Below, one piece after another: positions 8,884 through 17,063 of a DNA stretch of 53,995 nt. Numbering within the stretch: position 1 is the stretch's first letter; the number at the start of each line of letters is the position of its first letter. Source of the stretch: Clostridia bacterium (GTDB taxonomy: Bacteria; Bacillota; Clostridia; Christensenellales; CAG-138). The position numbers and the translations under genes are program-made. Below the pieces are notes generated by a model. It searched no databases and was not told the DNA's origin. It was given only the letters and a program-made list of their open reading frames with translations. The stretch lies in assembly GCA_003246365.1 (NCBI GenBank), contig QKAN01000124.1, positions 1 through 53,995 of the forward strand, given 5' to 3'.

Positions 8884-9647
8884 TGAATAACGACAGAAAA
8901 GCCGTCATCGAATGCAACCATGTCAGCAAGACGTTCAGCTCGCTTGCGGGGGATCATCTGGTTGTAAACGATCTGGATTTTAAAGTATATGAAAAAGAGT
9001 TCGTCGTACTCTTTGGCCCGGGACAATGCGGAAAGACCACGGTTTTAAACCTCATAGCGGGACTTGAATTACCGACGGAGGGCGAAATTATCGTTGCGGG
9101 GGAAAAGGTAGTTGGACCTTCCCCGAAGCGCGGCATGGTGTATCAAACAACGAATTTGTTCATGTGGTACAACGTACAGCAAAACGTTGAATTCGGCCCG
9201 AATGTTCGGGGCGTTAAAAAGCAGGAAAGACGAAAAAAAGCACAGCATTATATCGATCTCGTCGGGCTTACCGGCTTTGAGAAACACTTTCCGGTGAAAC
9301 TCTCCGGCGGCATGCAGCAGCGCGTCGGCATTGCAAGGGCATACTGCAACGAACCGGAAATCATCTGTATGGACGAACCGTTCGGTCATCTGGACGCGCA
9401 GACGCGCTATCTGATGGAAGAAGAAGTTGAGCGAATCAGCGCGCAGGAAAAACGCACGGTTGTCTTCGTAACAAACAACGCAGAAGAAGCGATTTATCTG
9501 GCCGACCGGATTATTCTGATGCATAATCTGCCGACTTCTGTCCATAAAGAATATGTTGTTGACATTCCGCGACCGCGCAACTACGTTTCCCCCGAGTTCC
9601 TTGCTCTGCGGGAACAACTGACGCAGGACATGGATCCTACCCTGTAG
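8883..9647 (+). CDS. ABC transporter ATPase 1 (SsuB/TauB type)
   Basis: 254 residues. Walker A is GPGQCGKT (45-52), the signature LSGGMQQRVG is intact, Walker B is IICMDEPFGHLD. The start chosen is ATG 8883, which overlaps the permease stop and has GAGAGAAAGAGGTG upstream. It energises the importer together with the second ATPase. Walker A deviates from the common GPSGCGKS (Gln for Gly and Thr for Ser); the catalytic Lys is kept. The H-loop position reads VTNNAEEA where most relatives have VTHDxxEA, so the switch His appears to be Asn. Confidence 0.88.
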   Translation: MNNDRKAVIECNHVSKTFSSLAGDHLVVNDLDFKVYEKEFVVLFGPGQCGKTTVLNLIAGLELPTEGEIIVAGEKVVGPSPKRGMVYQTTNLFMWYNVQQNVEFGPNVRGVKKQERRKKAQHYIDLVGLTGFEKHFPVKLSGGMQQRVGIARAYCNEPEIICMDEPFGHLDAQTRYLMEEEVERISAQEKRTVVFVTNNAEEAIYLADRIILMHNLPTSVHKEYVVDIPRPRNYVSPEFLALREQLTQDMDPTL

Positions 9648-9663
9648 AGAAGAGGGAGCAAAA

Positions 9664-10404
9664 ATGACGGATGTAAAAGTAAAGGTTGAACACCTGACAA
9701 AGAGCTTTGGCGATTTGCTGGTTTTAGACGATGTTTCTTTCGAAGTTGCAAAAGGCGAGTTCTTGTGCATTGTCGGGCCAACGGGTTGCGGAAAGACAAC
9801 CTTTTTAAACAGTTTAACGAAACTATACGAAATCGATTCGGGCTCGATCAAAATCAACGGACAAGACATCGACCTGAAGAAGAACAATATCGCATATATT
9901 TTCCAGGAATATTCAACGATGGAATGGCTCACGGTTGAACAAAACATCATGTACGGCCTGAAAATAAAACATGCGGATAAAAAGCTCATCAAAGAGCGCA
10001 CGGAAAACGTCATGAAGATGGTAGGGTTGACGAAATACAGCCAGTATTATCCAAGCCAACTTTCGGCGAGCATGCTGCAGCGCGTTGTCATCGCAAGAGC
10101 GTTTGCGGTTGAGCCGGAACTGCTGCTGATGGACGAACCCTATGGTCAACTGGACTTGCAGCTGAAATACCATCTGGAAGACGAGCTGATCAACCTTTGG
10201 CAAAAAACGGGCACAACGGTCATTTTTATTACGCACAATATCGAAGAAGCAATTTACCTGAGCGACCGTGTGCTGGTGTTGACCAATAAGCCGACGAAGA
10301 TTAAAAAATCAATTCAGAACAATCTGCCGCGGCCTAGGAAAATATCTTCTCCGGAATTTGTCAGTCTCAGAAACGAAGTTACAGACCTGATTAAGTGGTG
10401 GTAA
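9664..10404 (+). CDS. ABC transporter ATPase 2, degenerate signature
   Basis: 246 residues. Walker A is GPTGCGKT (38-45) and Walker B LLLMDEPY (153-160), and the switch His is present (ITHNIEEA). The ABC signature, however, is LSASM (133-137) instead of LSGGQ. Together with ATPase 1, which has a good signature but lacks the switch His, this suggests an asymmetric heterodimer. ATPase 1's signature would complete the site containing ATPase 2's Walker A and His, and the other site would be degenerate. That reading is inference; such asymmetry is known in some exporters but is uncommon among importers of this class. Confidence 0.87.
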   Translation: MTDVKVKVEHLTKSFGDLLVLDDVSFEVAKGEFLCIVGPTGCGKTTFLNSLTKLYEIDSGSIKINGQDIDLKKNNIAYIFQEYSTMEWLTVEQNIMYGLKIKHADKKLIKERTENVMKMVGLTKYSQYYPSQLSASMLQRVVIARAFAVEPELLLMDEPYGQLDLQLKYHLEDELINLWQKTGTTVIFITHNIEEAIYLSDRVLVLTNKPTKIKKSIQNNLPRPRKISSPEFVSLRNEVTDLIKWW

Positions 10405-10459
10405 TCCACCAACTAGAGACGCACAACAAAGACGTTTATTGATTCATGAGGTGAAATTT

Positions 10460-11545
10460 ATGAAACAAGATGGTATTCCGAAAACGATGAAAGCGCTGGT
10501 AGCGTACAGCGCAAGCGACTATCGATATGAAGAAGCATATCCGGTGCCGGCATGTGGCGCGGATGATATTTTAATGAAAACCGAAGGATGCGGCATCTGC
10601 GCGGGTGATTTAAAATGCCAGCATGGCGCCGCAATGTTCTGGGGCGACGAAACGCAGCCGTCCTGGGTGAAACCGCCGTTTATTCCCGGCCATGAATTTG
10701 TTGGAACCATCGCGGCGATTGGTGGAAATGTAAAAGGATTTCAGGTTGGCGACAGAATTGCGGTCGATCAGATAGCGCCCTGCGGAGAATGCAAGTTCTG
10801 CAAAACCGGAAGATACTGGATGTGCCAGCCGCATGAAATCTACGGATTTTTCAACGAGTTTTGCGGCGGCATGGCGGAATATGTCCGCATTCCGGTGAAG
10901 CGCTCCGTCGTGCACAATGTTCCGAAAGAATTGACGCTGGATCAGGCGCTTTGCATCGAACCATATGCCTGCAGCAAGCATTGCATCGACCGCGCGGATA
11001 TCGGCAGCGAGGACATCGTCGTGCTTTCTGGTGCGGGAACGCTCGGACTCGGCATGGTCACATATGCGCGCTCGCGCAACCCGAAACTGCTGATCGTCAT
11101 GGACATGAAGGACGAACGGCTGGAAAAGGCGAAGGCGTTCGGTGCAGATTTGGTTTGGAATCCTTCCAAAATGGACGTAGTTGCCGAAATCATGAAACTC
11201 ACCGACGGATACGGATGCGACACCTATATCGAAGCGACGGGACATCCGTCCTCGGTTACACAGGGCATGTCGATGATTCGGAAACTGGGTCGCTTTGTCG
11301 AGTTTTCCGTGTTTGGCGCGCCGACAACGCTCGATTGGTCCATCATTGGAGACCGAAAAGAGCTGGATGTGCTTGGCGCGCATCTGTCGCCGTATTGTTT
11401 CCCATATGTAATTGAAAACATTCACTCCGGCAAACTGAAAACGGACGGCATTGTCAGCTCGATGTTCGAATTGAAGGATTGGGAAAAAGCATTTGAATAT
11501 GCTTCCGGTAAATACGGCGATTTTAAAGTTGCTTTTCAATTTTAA
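10460..11545 (+). CDS. Zn-dependent polyol dehydrogenase, erythritol/threitol-DH-like
   Basis: 361 residues of the medium-chain dehydrogenase family. Catalytic zinc residues are Cys47 (CGICAGD) and His78-Glu79 (PGHEFVG). The structural zinc site has Cys108, Cys111, Cys114 and Cys122. The Rossmann motif is GAGTLGLG. Blocks DLKCQHGAAMFWGDE and ELDVLGAHLSPYC resemble, from memory, mycobacterial erythritol/L-threitol dehydrogenase. The expected reaction is NAD-dependent oxidation of a polyol to a ketose. The start at ATG 10460 is set by GAGGTGAA five bases upstream. It lies between the importer and an FGGY kinase, which fits polyol to ketose to ketose phosphate. The actual polyol is not determined. 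Confidence 0.88.
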   Translation: MKQDGIPKTMKALVAYSASDYRYEEAYPVPACGADDILMKTEGCGICAGDLKCQHGAAMFWGDETQPSWVKPPFIPGHEFVGTIAAIGGNVKGFQVGDRIAVDQIAPCGECKFCKTGRYWMCQPHEIYGFFNEFCGGMAEYVRIPVKRSVVHNVPKELTLDQALCIEPYACSKHCIDRADIGSEDIVVLSGAGTLGLGMVTYARSRNPKLLIVMDMKDERLEKAKAFGADLVWNPSKMDVVAEIMKLTDGYGCDTYIEATGHPSSVTQGMSMIRKLGRFVEFSVFGAPTTLDWSIIGDRKELDVLGAHLSPYCFPYVIENIHSGKLKTDGIVSSMFELKDWEKAFEYASGKYGDFKVAFQF

Positions 11546-11605
11546 TCTAAAGTCAACATTGTGACGGGTTCCAGTTTGGAGAGAGAGGAATCCATAAATC
11601 GCGAT

Positions 11606-11642
11606 CAGCGCTTCGTTTCGTGAAAGCGGAGCGCTGTTTTTT
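11606..11642 (+). terminator. Hairpin terminator between dehydrogenase and kinase
   Basis: Stem CAGCGCTTCGTTT / AAAGCGGAGCGCTG (two G-U pairs) followed by six T. It would reduce read-through from the importer/dehydrogenase block into the kinase gene, or act as an attenuator. Confidence 0.7.
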
Positions 11643-11681
11643 AACCGGCAGGGAAAGAGTGAAACGAGTAAGGGAAACCAT

Positions 11682-13301
11682 ATGGAGAACCACATGACGG
11701 ATCTGGAAAAAGACCGGCAAAAAAGCGGAATCGAACGCGGAGAAGTGTATCTGGGGATTGAACTTGGTTCCACGCGAATCAAGGCTGTTTTGATCGACAA
11801 TTCGCATACCCCGATTGCTTCGAGCAGTTTTACTTGGGAAAACCAACTGGAAAACGGAATTTGGACATACGATCTGTCTACGGCGGAAGCCGGATTGCAG
11901 GCGTGCTATGCCGATTTGTGCAGCAATGTTGAAGCGAAGTTTGGCGTACAGCTGGAGCGAATTGCCGCAATTGGGATTTCGGCGATGATGCACGGATATC
12001 TGGCGTTCGACGAACAGGATAAACAGCTTGCGCCGTTTCGCACATGGAGAAACACAAACGCGGAAGAAGCGGGGCGAAAGCTCTCCGCGATATTCGATTT
12101 TAATATTCCAATCCGCTGGAGCATTGCGCAGCTTTATCAATCGATTATTGAGTCGGAAACGCATGTATCGAACATTCGCTATCTGACCACCTTATCCGGT
12201 TATATTCATTGGAAGCTCACGGGGCGCAAAGTCCTCGGAATCGGCGACGCATCCGGCATGTTCCCGATCGATTCGCAGACGAAGGACTATGATGCGGATC
12301 TATTGAGCCGGTTCGACAGTCTGGTTCACGGCAAAGGTTACCCGTGGAAGATTCGGGAGATTTTGCCGCAGGTGCTGTGCGCTGGCGAAGAAGCGGGCAA
12401 CCTTACGGAAGAAGGCGCGCGCTTGCTGGATCCGGGCGGAAAACTGAAGGCGGGAATCCCGCTCGTGCCACCGGAGGGCGACGCGGGAACGGGCATGGTC
12501 GCAACGGATTCGGTTGCACCGAAAACGGGAAATGTTTCGGCAGGGACATCGATATTCGCCATGATGGTGCTTGAAAAACCGCTGAGCCGCCAATATCCGG
12601 AAATCGACATGGTCACAACGCCAAGCGGAAGTCCGGTTGCAATGGTGCACAGCAATAATTGCACATCCGAGTTGGATGCATGGGTGCGGGTGTTTCAGGA
12701 GCTGCTTCATCTGACGAATGCGCAGATAAGCAAGCCGGAACTCTACGACAAACTCTATCTAGCGAGTTTGCAGGGGGCGTTGGACTGCGGCGGCGTCATC
12801 GTATACAACTATCTTTCGGGAGAACCGATTACGGGTTTACTGGAAGGGAGACCGATGGTGGTTCGCAGCCCGGAAAGCGTTCTGACGCTGGGGAACTTTA
12901 TGCGCGCGCAATTGTACTCCACCGTCGCCGCGCTCAGGATCGGCATGGATACGCTCTACCGCGAGGGCGTAACGATTGACCGCCTGACGGGGCATGGAGG
13001 GTTGTTTAAAACGCTCGTGGTCGGACAAAAAATCATGGCGGACGCGCTGGAAACGCCGGTTTCGGTCATGTCGACCGCGGCGGAAGGGGGCGCGTACGGA
13101 ATCGCGCTTCTTGCGGCATATGGACACCGGCGCGAAGCACAAGAATCGCTGGAACACTATCTGGAAACGCATGTGTTCAGCGAAATGAACATTCAAACGA
13201 TTAAGCCTGAACCCGAAGGCGTAACAGGATTCCAGATGTTTCTAAAATCCTATACCCGCGGTCTTGCCGCAGAACGCGCGGCTGTTGAGAGCGTTGGGTA
13301 A
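11682..13301 (+). CDS. FGGY-family carbohydrate kinase
   Basis: 539 residues. The N-terminal ATPase-fold block ([17 protein letters not shown], about 23-39) and the glycine-rich C-terminal phosphate-binding parts ([23 protein letters not shown]) identify an FGGY sugar kinase, somewhat longer than xylulokinase or glycerol kinase. It is expected to phosphorylate the ketose made by the preceding dehydrogenase, using ATP, in the cytoplasm. AGGGAA six bases before ATG 11682 supports the start. FGGY kinases act on many C3-C7 sugars and polyols, so the substrate is unresolved. A relation to xylulokinase or to less characterised ketotetrose/ketopentose kinases is possible. Confidence 0.85.
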   Translation: MENHMTDLEKDRQKSGIERGEVYLGIELGSTRIKAVLIDNSHTPIASSSFTWENQLENGIWTYDLSTAEAGLQACYADLCSNVEAKFGVQLERIAAIGISAMMHGYLAFDEQDKQLAPFRTWRNTNAEEAGRKLSAIFDFNIPIRWSIAQLYQSIIESETHVSNIRYLTTLSGYIHWKLTGRKVLGIGDASGMFPIDSQTKDYDADLLSRFDSLVHGKGYPWKIREILPQVLCAGEEAGNLTEEGARLLDPGGKLKAGIPLVPPEGDAGTGMVATDSVAPKTGNVSAGTSIFAMMVLEKPLSRQYPEIDMVTTPSGSPVAMVHSNNCTSELDAWVRVFQELLHLTNAQISKPELYDKLYLASLQGALDCGGVIVYNYLSGEPITGLLEGRPMVVRSPESVLTLGNFMRAQLYSTVAALRIGMDTLYREGVTIDRLTGHGGLFKTLVVGQKIMADALETPVSVMSTAAEGGAYGIALLAAYGHRREAQESLEHYLETHVFSEMNIQTIKPEPEGVTGFQMFLKSYTRGLAAERAAVESVG

Positions 13302-13380
13302 ATATGCTTTTATGAGACACACGCGAGGATAAAGCACAGATTCTATGCGATATGATCGTAAATTGAAAGGATAGATTGCA

Positions 13381-14484
13381 TTGCCGCCGATTCACTTATT
13401 AATCAAACCCGCATCTAGCAATTGCAACATGCGCTGCAGATACTGTTTCTATCACGATGAAACAGAAAACCGCAGCGTCAAGTCGTTTGGATTCATGAGC
13501 GAACAAACGCTAGAGGCGATCGTTCAAAAATCCCTTTCATACGCGACGGATAGCTGCTCATTCGGTTTCCAAGGCGGAGAACCAATGTTGGCGGGGCTGG
13601 ATTTTTTTAAGAATCTCATCGCGCTCCAGAGAAAACACAACACAAGGAATTTGAAGATTTTCAACGCGCTCCAGACAAACGGTACGCTCATAGACGACGA
13701 CTGGGCAGCTTTTTTCGCGGAGAATCATTTTTTAATCGGTGTTTCGCTGGACGGAGATGAAAGCCTGCACAATCTATATCGAAAAGACGCACAGCAAAAC
13801 GGTACGTTTGCACGCGTTATGCAAGGCATCGATGTGTTGAAACGGCACAACGTAGAATTTAATATTCTAACGGTCGTGACAGCGCAAACAGCAAAACGAA
13901 TCAAAGAAGTCTACGCATTTTATATGAAGCACGATCTGGTGTATCAGCAATATATCGCGTGCCTTGACCCGGTTGGAGAGGTATGGGGCAAGCAAAAATA
14001 TTCCCTGACGCCGGCTCTGTACACAAAATTTTTAAAGAACCTCTTTGACGTCTGGTATCAAGATAGAATAGCAGGCAAATTCGTTTACAATCGATACTTT
14101 GAAAATCTGGCGGCAATTTTACTTGGTCGCAACGCGGAGAGCTGCGACATGAACGGCATGTGCGCGGTTCAATACGCTCTTGAAAGCGATGGAAGCGTTT
14201 TCCCGTGCGATTTTTATATGCTCGACGATTACCGCATCGGCAACATCAACGCCGACAGCTTGGAACAGATCGACCGCAACCGCGACGCGATCGGATTTAT
14301 CCGGCAATCCGCGGTCTTGCCGGAACAATGCAGAAATTGCCGCTGGCTCCGTATTTGCCGCGGCGGTTGCCGCAGGAACCGCATAGCAGAGAATGAATAC
14401 GATTCGGGCGTTAATTATTTTTGCGAATCGTATCAGGAATTTTTTCCGTATATGCTGCCGCGCATGAAGGAACTGCTGAAATAG
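13381..14484 (+). CDS. Anaerobic sulfatase-maturating enzyme (radical SAM)
   Basis: 367 residues, TTG start preceded by GAAAGGA. The radical-SAM cluster motif CNMRCRYC supplies Cys15, Cys19 and Cys22, and a GGEPML motif follows. The C-terminal SPASM domain carries the expected cysteines (CDMNGMC, FPCDFYML, QCRNCRWLRICRGGC, NYFC) for two auxiliary Fe4S4 clusters. anSMEs oxidise the active-site Cys or Ser of sulfatases to formylglycine without oxygen. The client here is almost certainly the CMPSR sulfatase at 4470-5903, about 7.5 kb upstream in the same set. This identification is one of the firmest in the region. Confidence 0.93.
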   Translation: MPPIHLLIKPASSNCNMRCRYCFYHDETENRSVKSFGFMSEQTLEAIVQKSLSYATDSCSFGFQGGEPMLAGLDFFKNLIALQRKHNTRNLKIFNALQTNGTLIDDDWAAFFAENHFLIGVSLDGDESLHNLYRKDAQQNGTFARVMQGIDVLKRHNVEFNILTVVTAQTAKRIKEVYAFYMKHDLVYQQYIACLDPVGEVWGKQKYSLTPALYTKFLKNLFDVWYQDRIAGKFVYNRYFENLAAILLGRNAESCDMNGMCAVQYALESDGSVFPCDFYMLDDYRIGNINADSLEQIDRNRDAIGFIRQSAVLPEQCRNCRWLRICRGGCRRNRIAENEYDSGVNYFCESYQEFFPYMLPRMKELLK

Positions 14485-14536
14485 ACGAAATCCGATTGTC
14501 TATCTAGAATCAAAAAGAACGCAATATAACGGAGAT

Positions 14537-16129
14537 ATGTTGGCTATGTCTGTATTTTTATCTGCAAAGAAAAGCAAGTATTGGCAATCGCCATACCTAG
14601 AAATTATCATCATGGTTTCGTCGATCGTCCTTGCGTATTTTGGATTGTTTGTGCTGTCGCTGGTGCCGCAGGTTCCGGCGGAAGGCGCAATGCAAACGTC
14701 CTCCATTACGCTGGTCGTTCTCGCGTTTTTCCTGCTGAGCATCGCAATTGCGATGATTTCCGTAATCGCGGGAATCGGCGGCGGCGTGATATTCACGCCG
14801 CTCATGTTGGCGTTTACCAGCGTGGACAGCCTTGTGGTGCGCGGCGCGGGATTGATTGTTGCAATGTTTTCGGGGCTGATCTCCACCGGAATCTTCATCA
14901 AAAAAGGTCTTGGTAACTATAAGCTTTGCATCACACTTACGCTGAGTCAGAGCGTTGGCGCGCTGCTCGGGGCAACGTTTGCGGTGTCGGCGGCGCAAAG
15001 CGCGGGGGCGCTCAGCGAAGGCTGGATGCGCACGAGCCTCGGAATCCTGCTTGCGTTTATCGCGGTCTATTTGTTTTTGGGCGGCAAAAAGCTGGAGTGG
15101 CCGGTGATCAAAAAGGTAGACCGGTTCACGGCCTGGCTGAAGCTGGGCGGCAGTTACTACGAGCAATCTGACGGGCAGCAAAAAACTTACGGCGTGACGC
15201 GAGCGCCGCTCGGCATTTTGCTGCTGTTCTTCATCGGGATGATCGGTGGATTTTACGGCATGGGCGGCGGTTGGGCGATCACGCCCACGTTGAACATGGC
15301 GATGGGACTGCCGCTCAAACTTGCGGCGGCAAACTCGCATATCATATTGGGCATCGGCAGCTGTGTTTCGATCTGGCCGTATATCAACGCCGGAAGCGTC
15401 ATTCCGCTATTCGTGCTGCCCTGGCTTTCCGGACAAGTGATCGGCGGGTTCATCGCATCGCATATCTTTGCAAAGATTCGCGTAAAGGTCGTGCGACTGA
15501 TCCTGATCGGCATCATGGTTTTTACGGCGTTCACGCTGATTACAAAGGGCTTGAATATCCTCAACTTAATGGGCGCAATACCGGCTTTGGCGCAGGTGAT
15601 CATCTTTACGCTGATTCTGGCCTGCGTGATTGCGGTTGTGATCGTCAACAACAAAAAAGAGACGATTAACAACAAATCGAAAGAGGGAGCAGCTGCCGAA
15701 AAACCGCTTTCGATTCCGAAAACGAACCTGCCTGTCAGCGTTCGGACGTATGCGAGCATTATTCATGCGATTATGTTGGTGGTTTCTGTTGCCGCGCTGT
15801 TTATTCCGGTGTTTATTCTTGCCAATCCGGCGAACAACCTGTTGAACCCGAACACGATTTTCGGAGCGATCTTCAACGGCGCGTCGCCAGCGGAGATATG
15901 GGGGACCTCCGCATTCGGAACATTCCCGGGGCTAAAGGCGTTTTTCGAAAACTTAACGAAGTCCGACAGCTGGGCAATGTTGATTGTCGAGTTTGGCTGC
16001 GCGGCGGGTCTTGTGGCCGTTATTCCCGCCGTTGTGTTGCAGTTTTTCAAAGAGAAGGATCGTTTGAGTGCCTGTCTTGGCACGGTGATGATCGCTTTGA
16101 TCGTTTGCGCGATGTTTGGTGTGATCTAA
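14537..16129 (+). CDS. TauE/SafE-family anion exporter, long form
   Basis: 530 residues with about 11-13 membrane helices. Two glycine-rich repeats typical of the TauE/SafE (DUF81) family are visible: IAGIGGGVIFTPLM (about 76-89) and GGFYGMGGGWAITPTLN (about 236-252, followed by AAANSHI). The family usually has 240-300 residues. This protein adds an N-terminal helix, a long middle loop (about 190-225) and a C-terminal hydrophobic extension of ~120 residues after a charged linker near 375-395. Family members export sulfite, sulfoacetate or other oxyanions. Next to a sulfatase, export of released sulfate is the natural role, by inference. Confidence 0.85.
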   Translation: MLAMSVFLSAKKSKYWQSPYLEIIIMVSSIVLAYFGLFVLSLVPQVPAEGAMQTSSITLVVLAFFLLSIAIAMISVIAGIGGGVIFTPLMLAFTSVDSLVVRGAGLIVAMFSGLISTGIFIKKGLGNYKLCITLTLSQSVGALLGATFAVSAAQSAGALSEGWMRTSLGILLAFIAVYLFLGGKKLEWPVIKKVDRFTAWLKLGGSYYEQSDGQQKTYGVTRAPLGILLLFFIGMIGGFYGMGGGWAITPTLNMAMGLPLKLAAANSHIILGIGSCVSIWPYINAGSVIPLFVLPWLSGQVIGGFIASHIFAKIRVKVVRLILIGIMVFTAFTLITKGLNILNLMGAIPALAQVIIFTLILACVIAVVIVNNKKETINNKSKEGAAAEKPLSIPKTNLPVSVRTYASIIHAIMLVVSVAALFIPVFILANPANNLLNPNTIFGAIFNGASPAEIWGTSAFGTFPGLKAFFENLTKSDSWAMLIVEFGCAAGLVAVIPAVVLQFFKEKDRLSACLGTVMIALIVCAMFGVI

Positions 16130-16451
16130 GGTTATGCATAGAGGAAAAGCCGAGCCATTATACATGCTGAACCGAAATAACGGGCGCAATAAAATCGCAA
16201 AATCGCGAAGGGTTTGCCAAGATGGCGCAGGGGATTATCTGATCCACTGCTGAAAATTAGATATTTCAGATTTTTATGACATATCCGACTGCGACAGACG
16301 CATTCAACAAACGAAACGATGAGAGTGACGTTGTTTGGTTTTATATATCATGTCATAGACAACGGATTTTATTAAAACGAATAAATTTCGCGAAGAGGGA
16401 GTGGTTATTTATAAGAGCTCTTTTTTGATTGAGAAAAACAAAATACATATA

Positions 16452-16480
16452 TTGACATTTTAAGTTAGACGGTGTAAACT
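16452..16480 (+). promoter_or_regulatory. Promoter of the feoAAB operon
   Basis: TTGACA (16452-16457), a 17-base spacer, TAAACT (16475-16480). Transcription would begin near 16487, inside or next to the palindromic operator. Confidence 0.7.
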
Positions 16481-16539
16481 ACGTAATGGTTAGACGATTC
16501 TAACCAAAATTTTTCGCACTAAGTTAGATGCGGTAAACT
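16463..16539 (+). promoter_or_regulatory. Three operator-like sites, DtxR/IdeR-type
   Basis: Three 18-bp sites share the layout 7-4-7. Site 1 is AGTTAGA-CGGT-GTAAACT (16463-16480, over the -10). Site 2 is GGTTAGA-CGAT-TCTAACC (16488-16505, a perfect palindrome at the expected start point). Site 3 is AGTTAGA-TGCG-GTAAACT (16522-16539). The TTAG...CTAA character resembles the operators of iron-dependent DtxR/IdeR repressors, which fits control of ferrous iron uptake. The regulator itself is not in the window. Confidence 0.65.
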
Positions 16540-16557
16540 CTAATTCGGAGGAATAGT

Positions 16558-16770
16558 ATGATGCCACTGCTGCTCGCAAACGTAGGAGAGGAAACCATCA
16601 TCCGCAAGGTGGTAGGAGATTCGAAAACGAAACAACATCTTAGCGATCTGGGGTTTGTCATTGGCGGAAACGTCACCATCGTGTCGGCAATCGGCGGAAA
16701 CCTCATCGTCTCTGTCAAAGAATCCAGAGTAGCGATCAGCCGCGAAATGGCCGGTTTCATAATTGTATAA
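16558..16770 (+). CDS. feoA: FeoA-like ferrous iron transport accessory protein 1
   Basis: 70 residues with the SH3-like FeoA fold: an HLSDLGFVIGGNVTIVS block and a strand ending VSVKESRVAISREMAGFI. FeoA proteins bind or modulate the FeoB transporter on the cytoplasmic side. A GGAGG site lies seven bases before the ATG. A second, different FeoA follows 14 bases later, then FeoB. Tandem feoA genes are common in Clostridia. Confidence 0.9.
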   Translation: MMPLLLANVGEETIIRKVVGDSKTKQHLSDLGFVIGGNVTIVSAIGGNLIVSVKESRVAISREMAGFIIV

Positions 16771-16784
16771 GGAGGGAAAAAAGC

Positions 16785-17006
16785 ATGAAAACACTGCGTC
16801 AAGCAAAAATTGGGGACACGGTTCAAGTTGTGAAATTGCATGGAGAGGGTGCCGTGAAGCGCCGGATTATGGACATGGGCATTACATCGGGGGTTGAAAT
16901 CTTTGTCAGAAAGGTTGCGCCGCTTGGCGACCCGATTGAGATAATGGTGCGCGGGTATGAGCTTTCCCTCCGAAAGGCGGATGCGGAGATGATTGAAACG
17001 AACTGA
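16785..17006 (+). CDS. feoA: FeoA-like ferrous iron transport accessory protein 2
   Basis: 73 residues, start preceded by AAGGAGGG. It has the canonical FeoA pattern (RRIMDMGITSGVEIFVRKVAPLGDPIEIMVRGYELSLR region, in which the PLGDP turn and RGYELSLR end are diagnostic). It is closer to typical FeoA than the first copy, so the two probably have distinct partners or positions on FeoB. Co-transcribed with feoB, 57 bases downstream. Confidence 0.92.
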   Translation: MKTLRQAKIGDTVQVVKLHGEGAVKRRIMDMGITSGVEIFVRKVAPLGDPIEIMVRGYELSLRKADAEMIETN

Positions 17007-17063
17007 CGTTGTTCCGGCAGAGAACCACGCTGATCAATTTTGAAATAGATAAGGAGTAATGGC

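Larger units (their letters stand above)
16130..16557 (+). other. Intergenic region before the feo operon
   Basis: 428 bases without a gene. The left ~300 bases show no clear terminator for the TauE/SafE gene and no gene I can support. A weak imperfect inverted repeat (CAAACGAAACG ... CGTTGTTTG, about 16308-16337) is of doubtful meaning. The last ~110 bases hold the feo promoter and operator sites described separately. Confidence 0.5.

Noticed and set aside
8883-9647. Start of ATPase 1 nine codons earlier at 8856
   Set aside because: It would overlap the permease by 28 bases without a ribosome site; ATG 8883 has a purine-rich site and the common TGATG overlap.
10610-11800. A 396-codon open frame on the minus strand
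   Set aside because: Opposite the dehydrogenase and the start of the kinase gene; composition is typical of an antisense shadow and it crosses a terminator.
4470-16129. A sulfoquinovose or taurine (sulfonate) degradation cluster
   Set aside because: TauE/SafE and the taurine-type importer suggested it, but no C-S lyase, sulfoquinovosidase, monooxygenase or transaminase is present, whereas a sulfatase and its maturase point to a sulfate ester.
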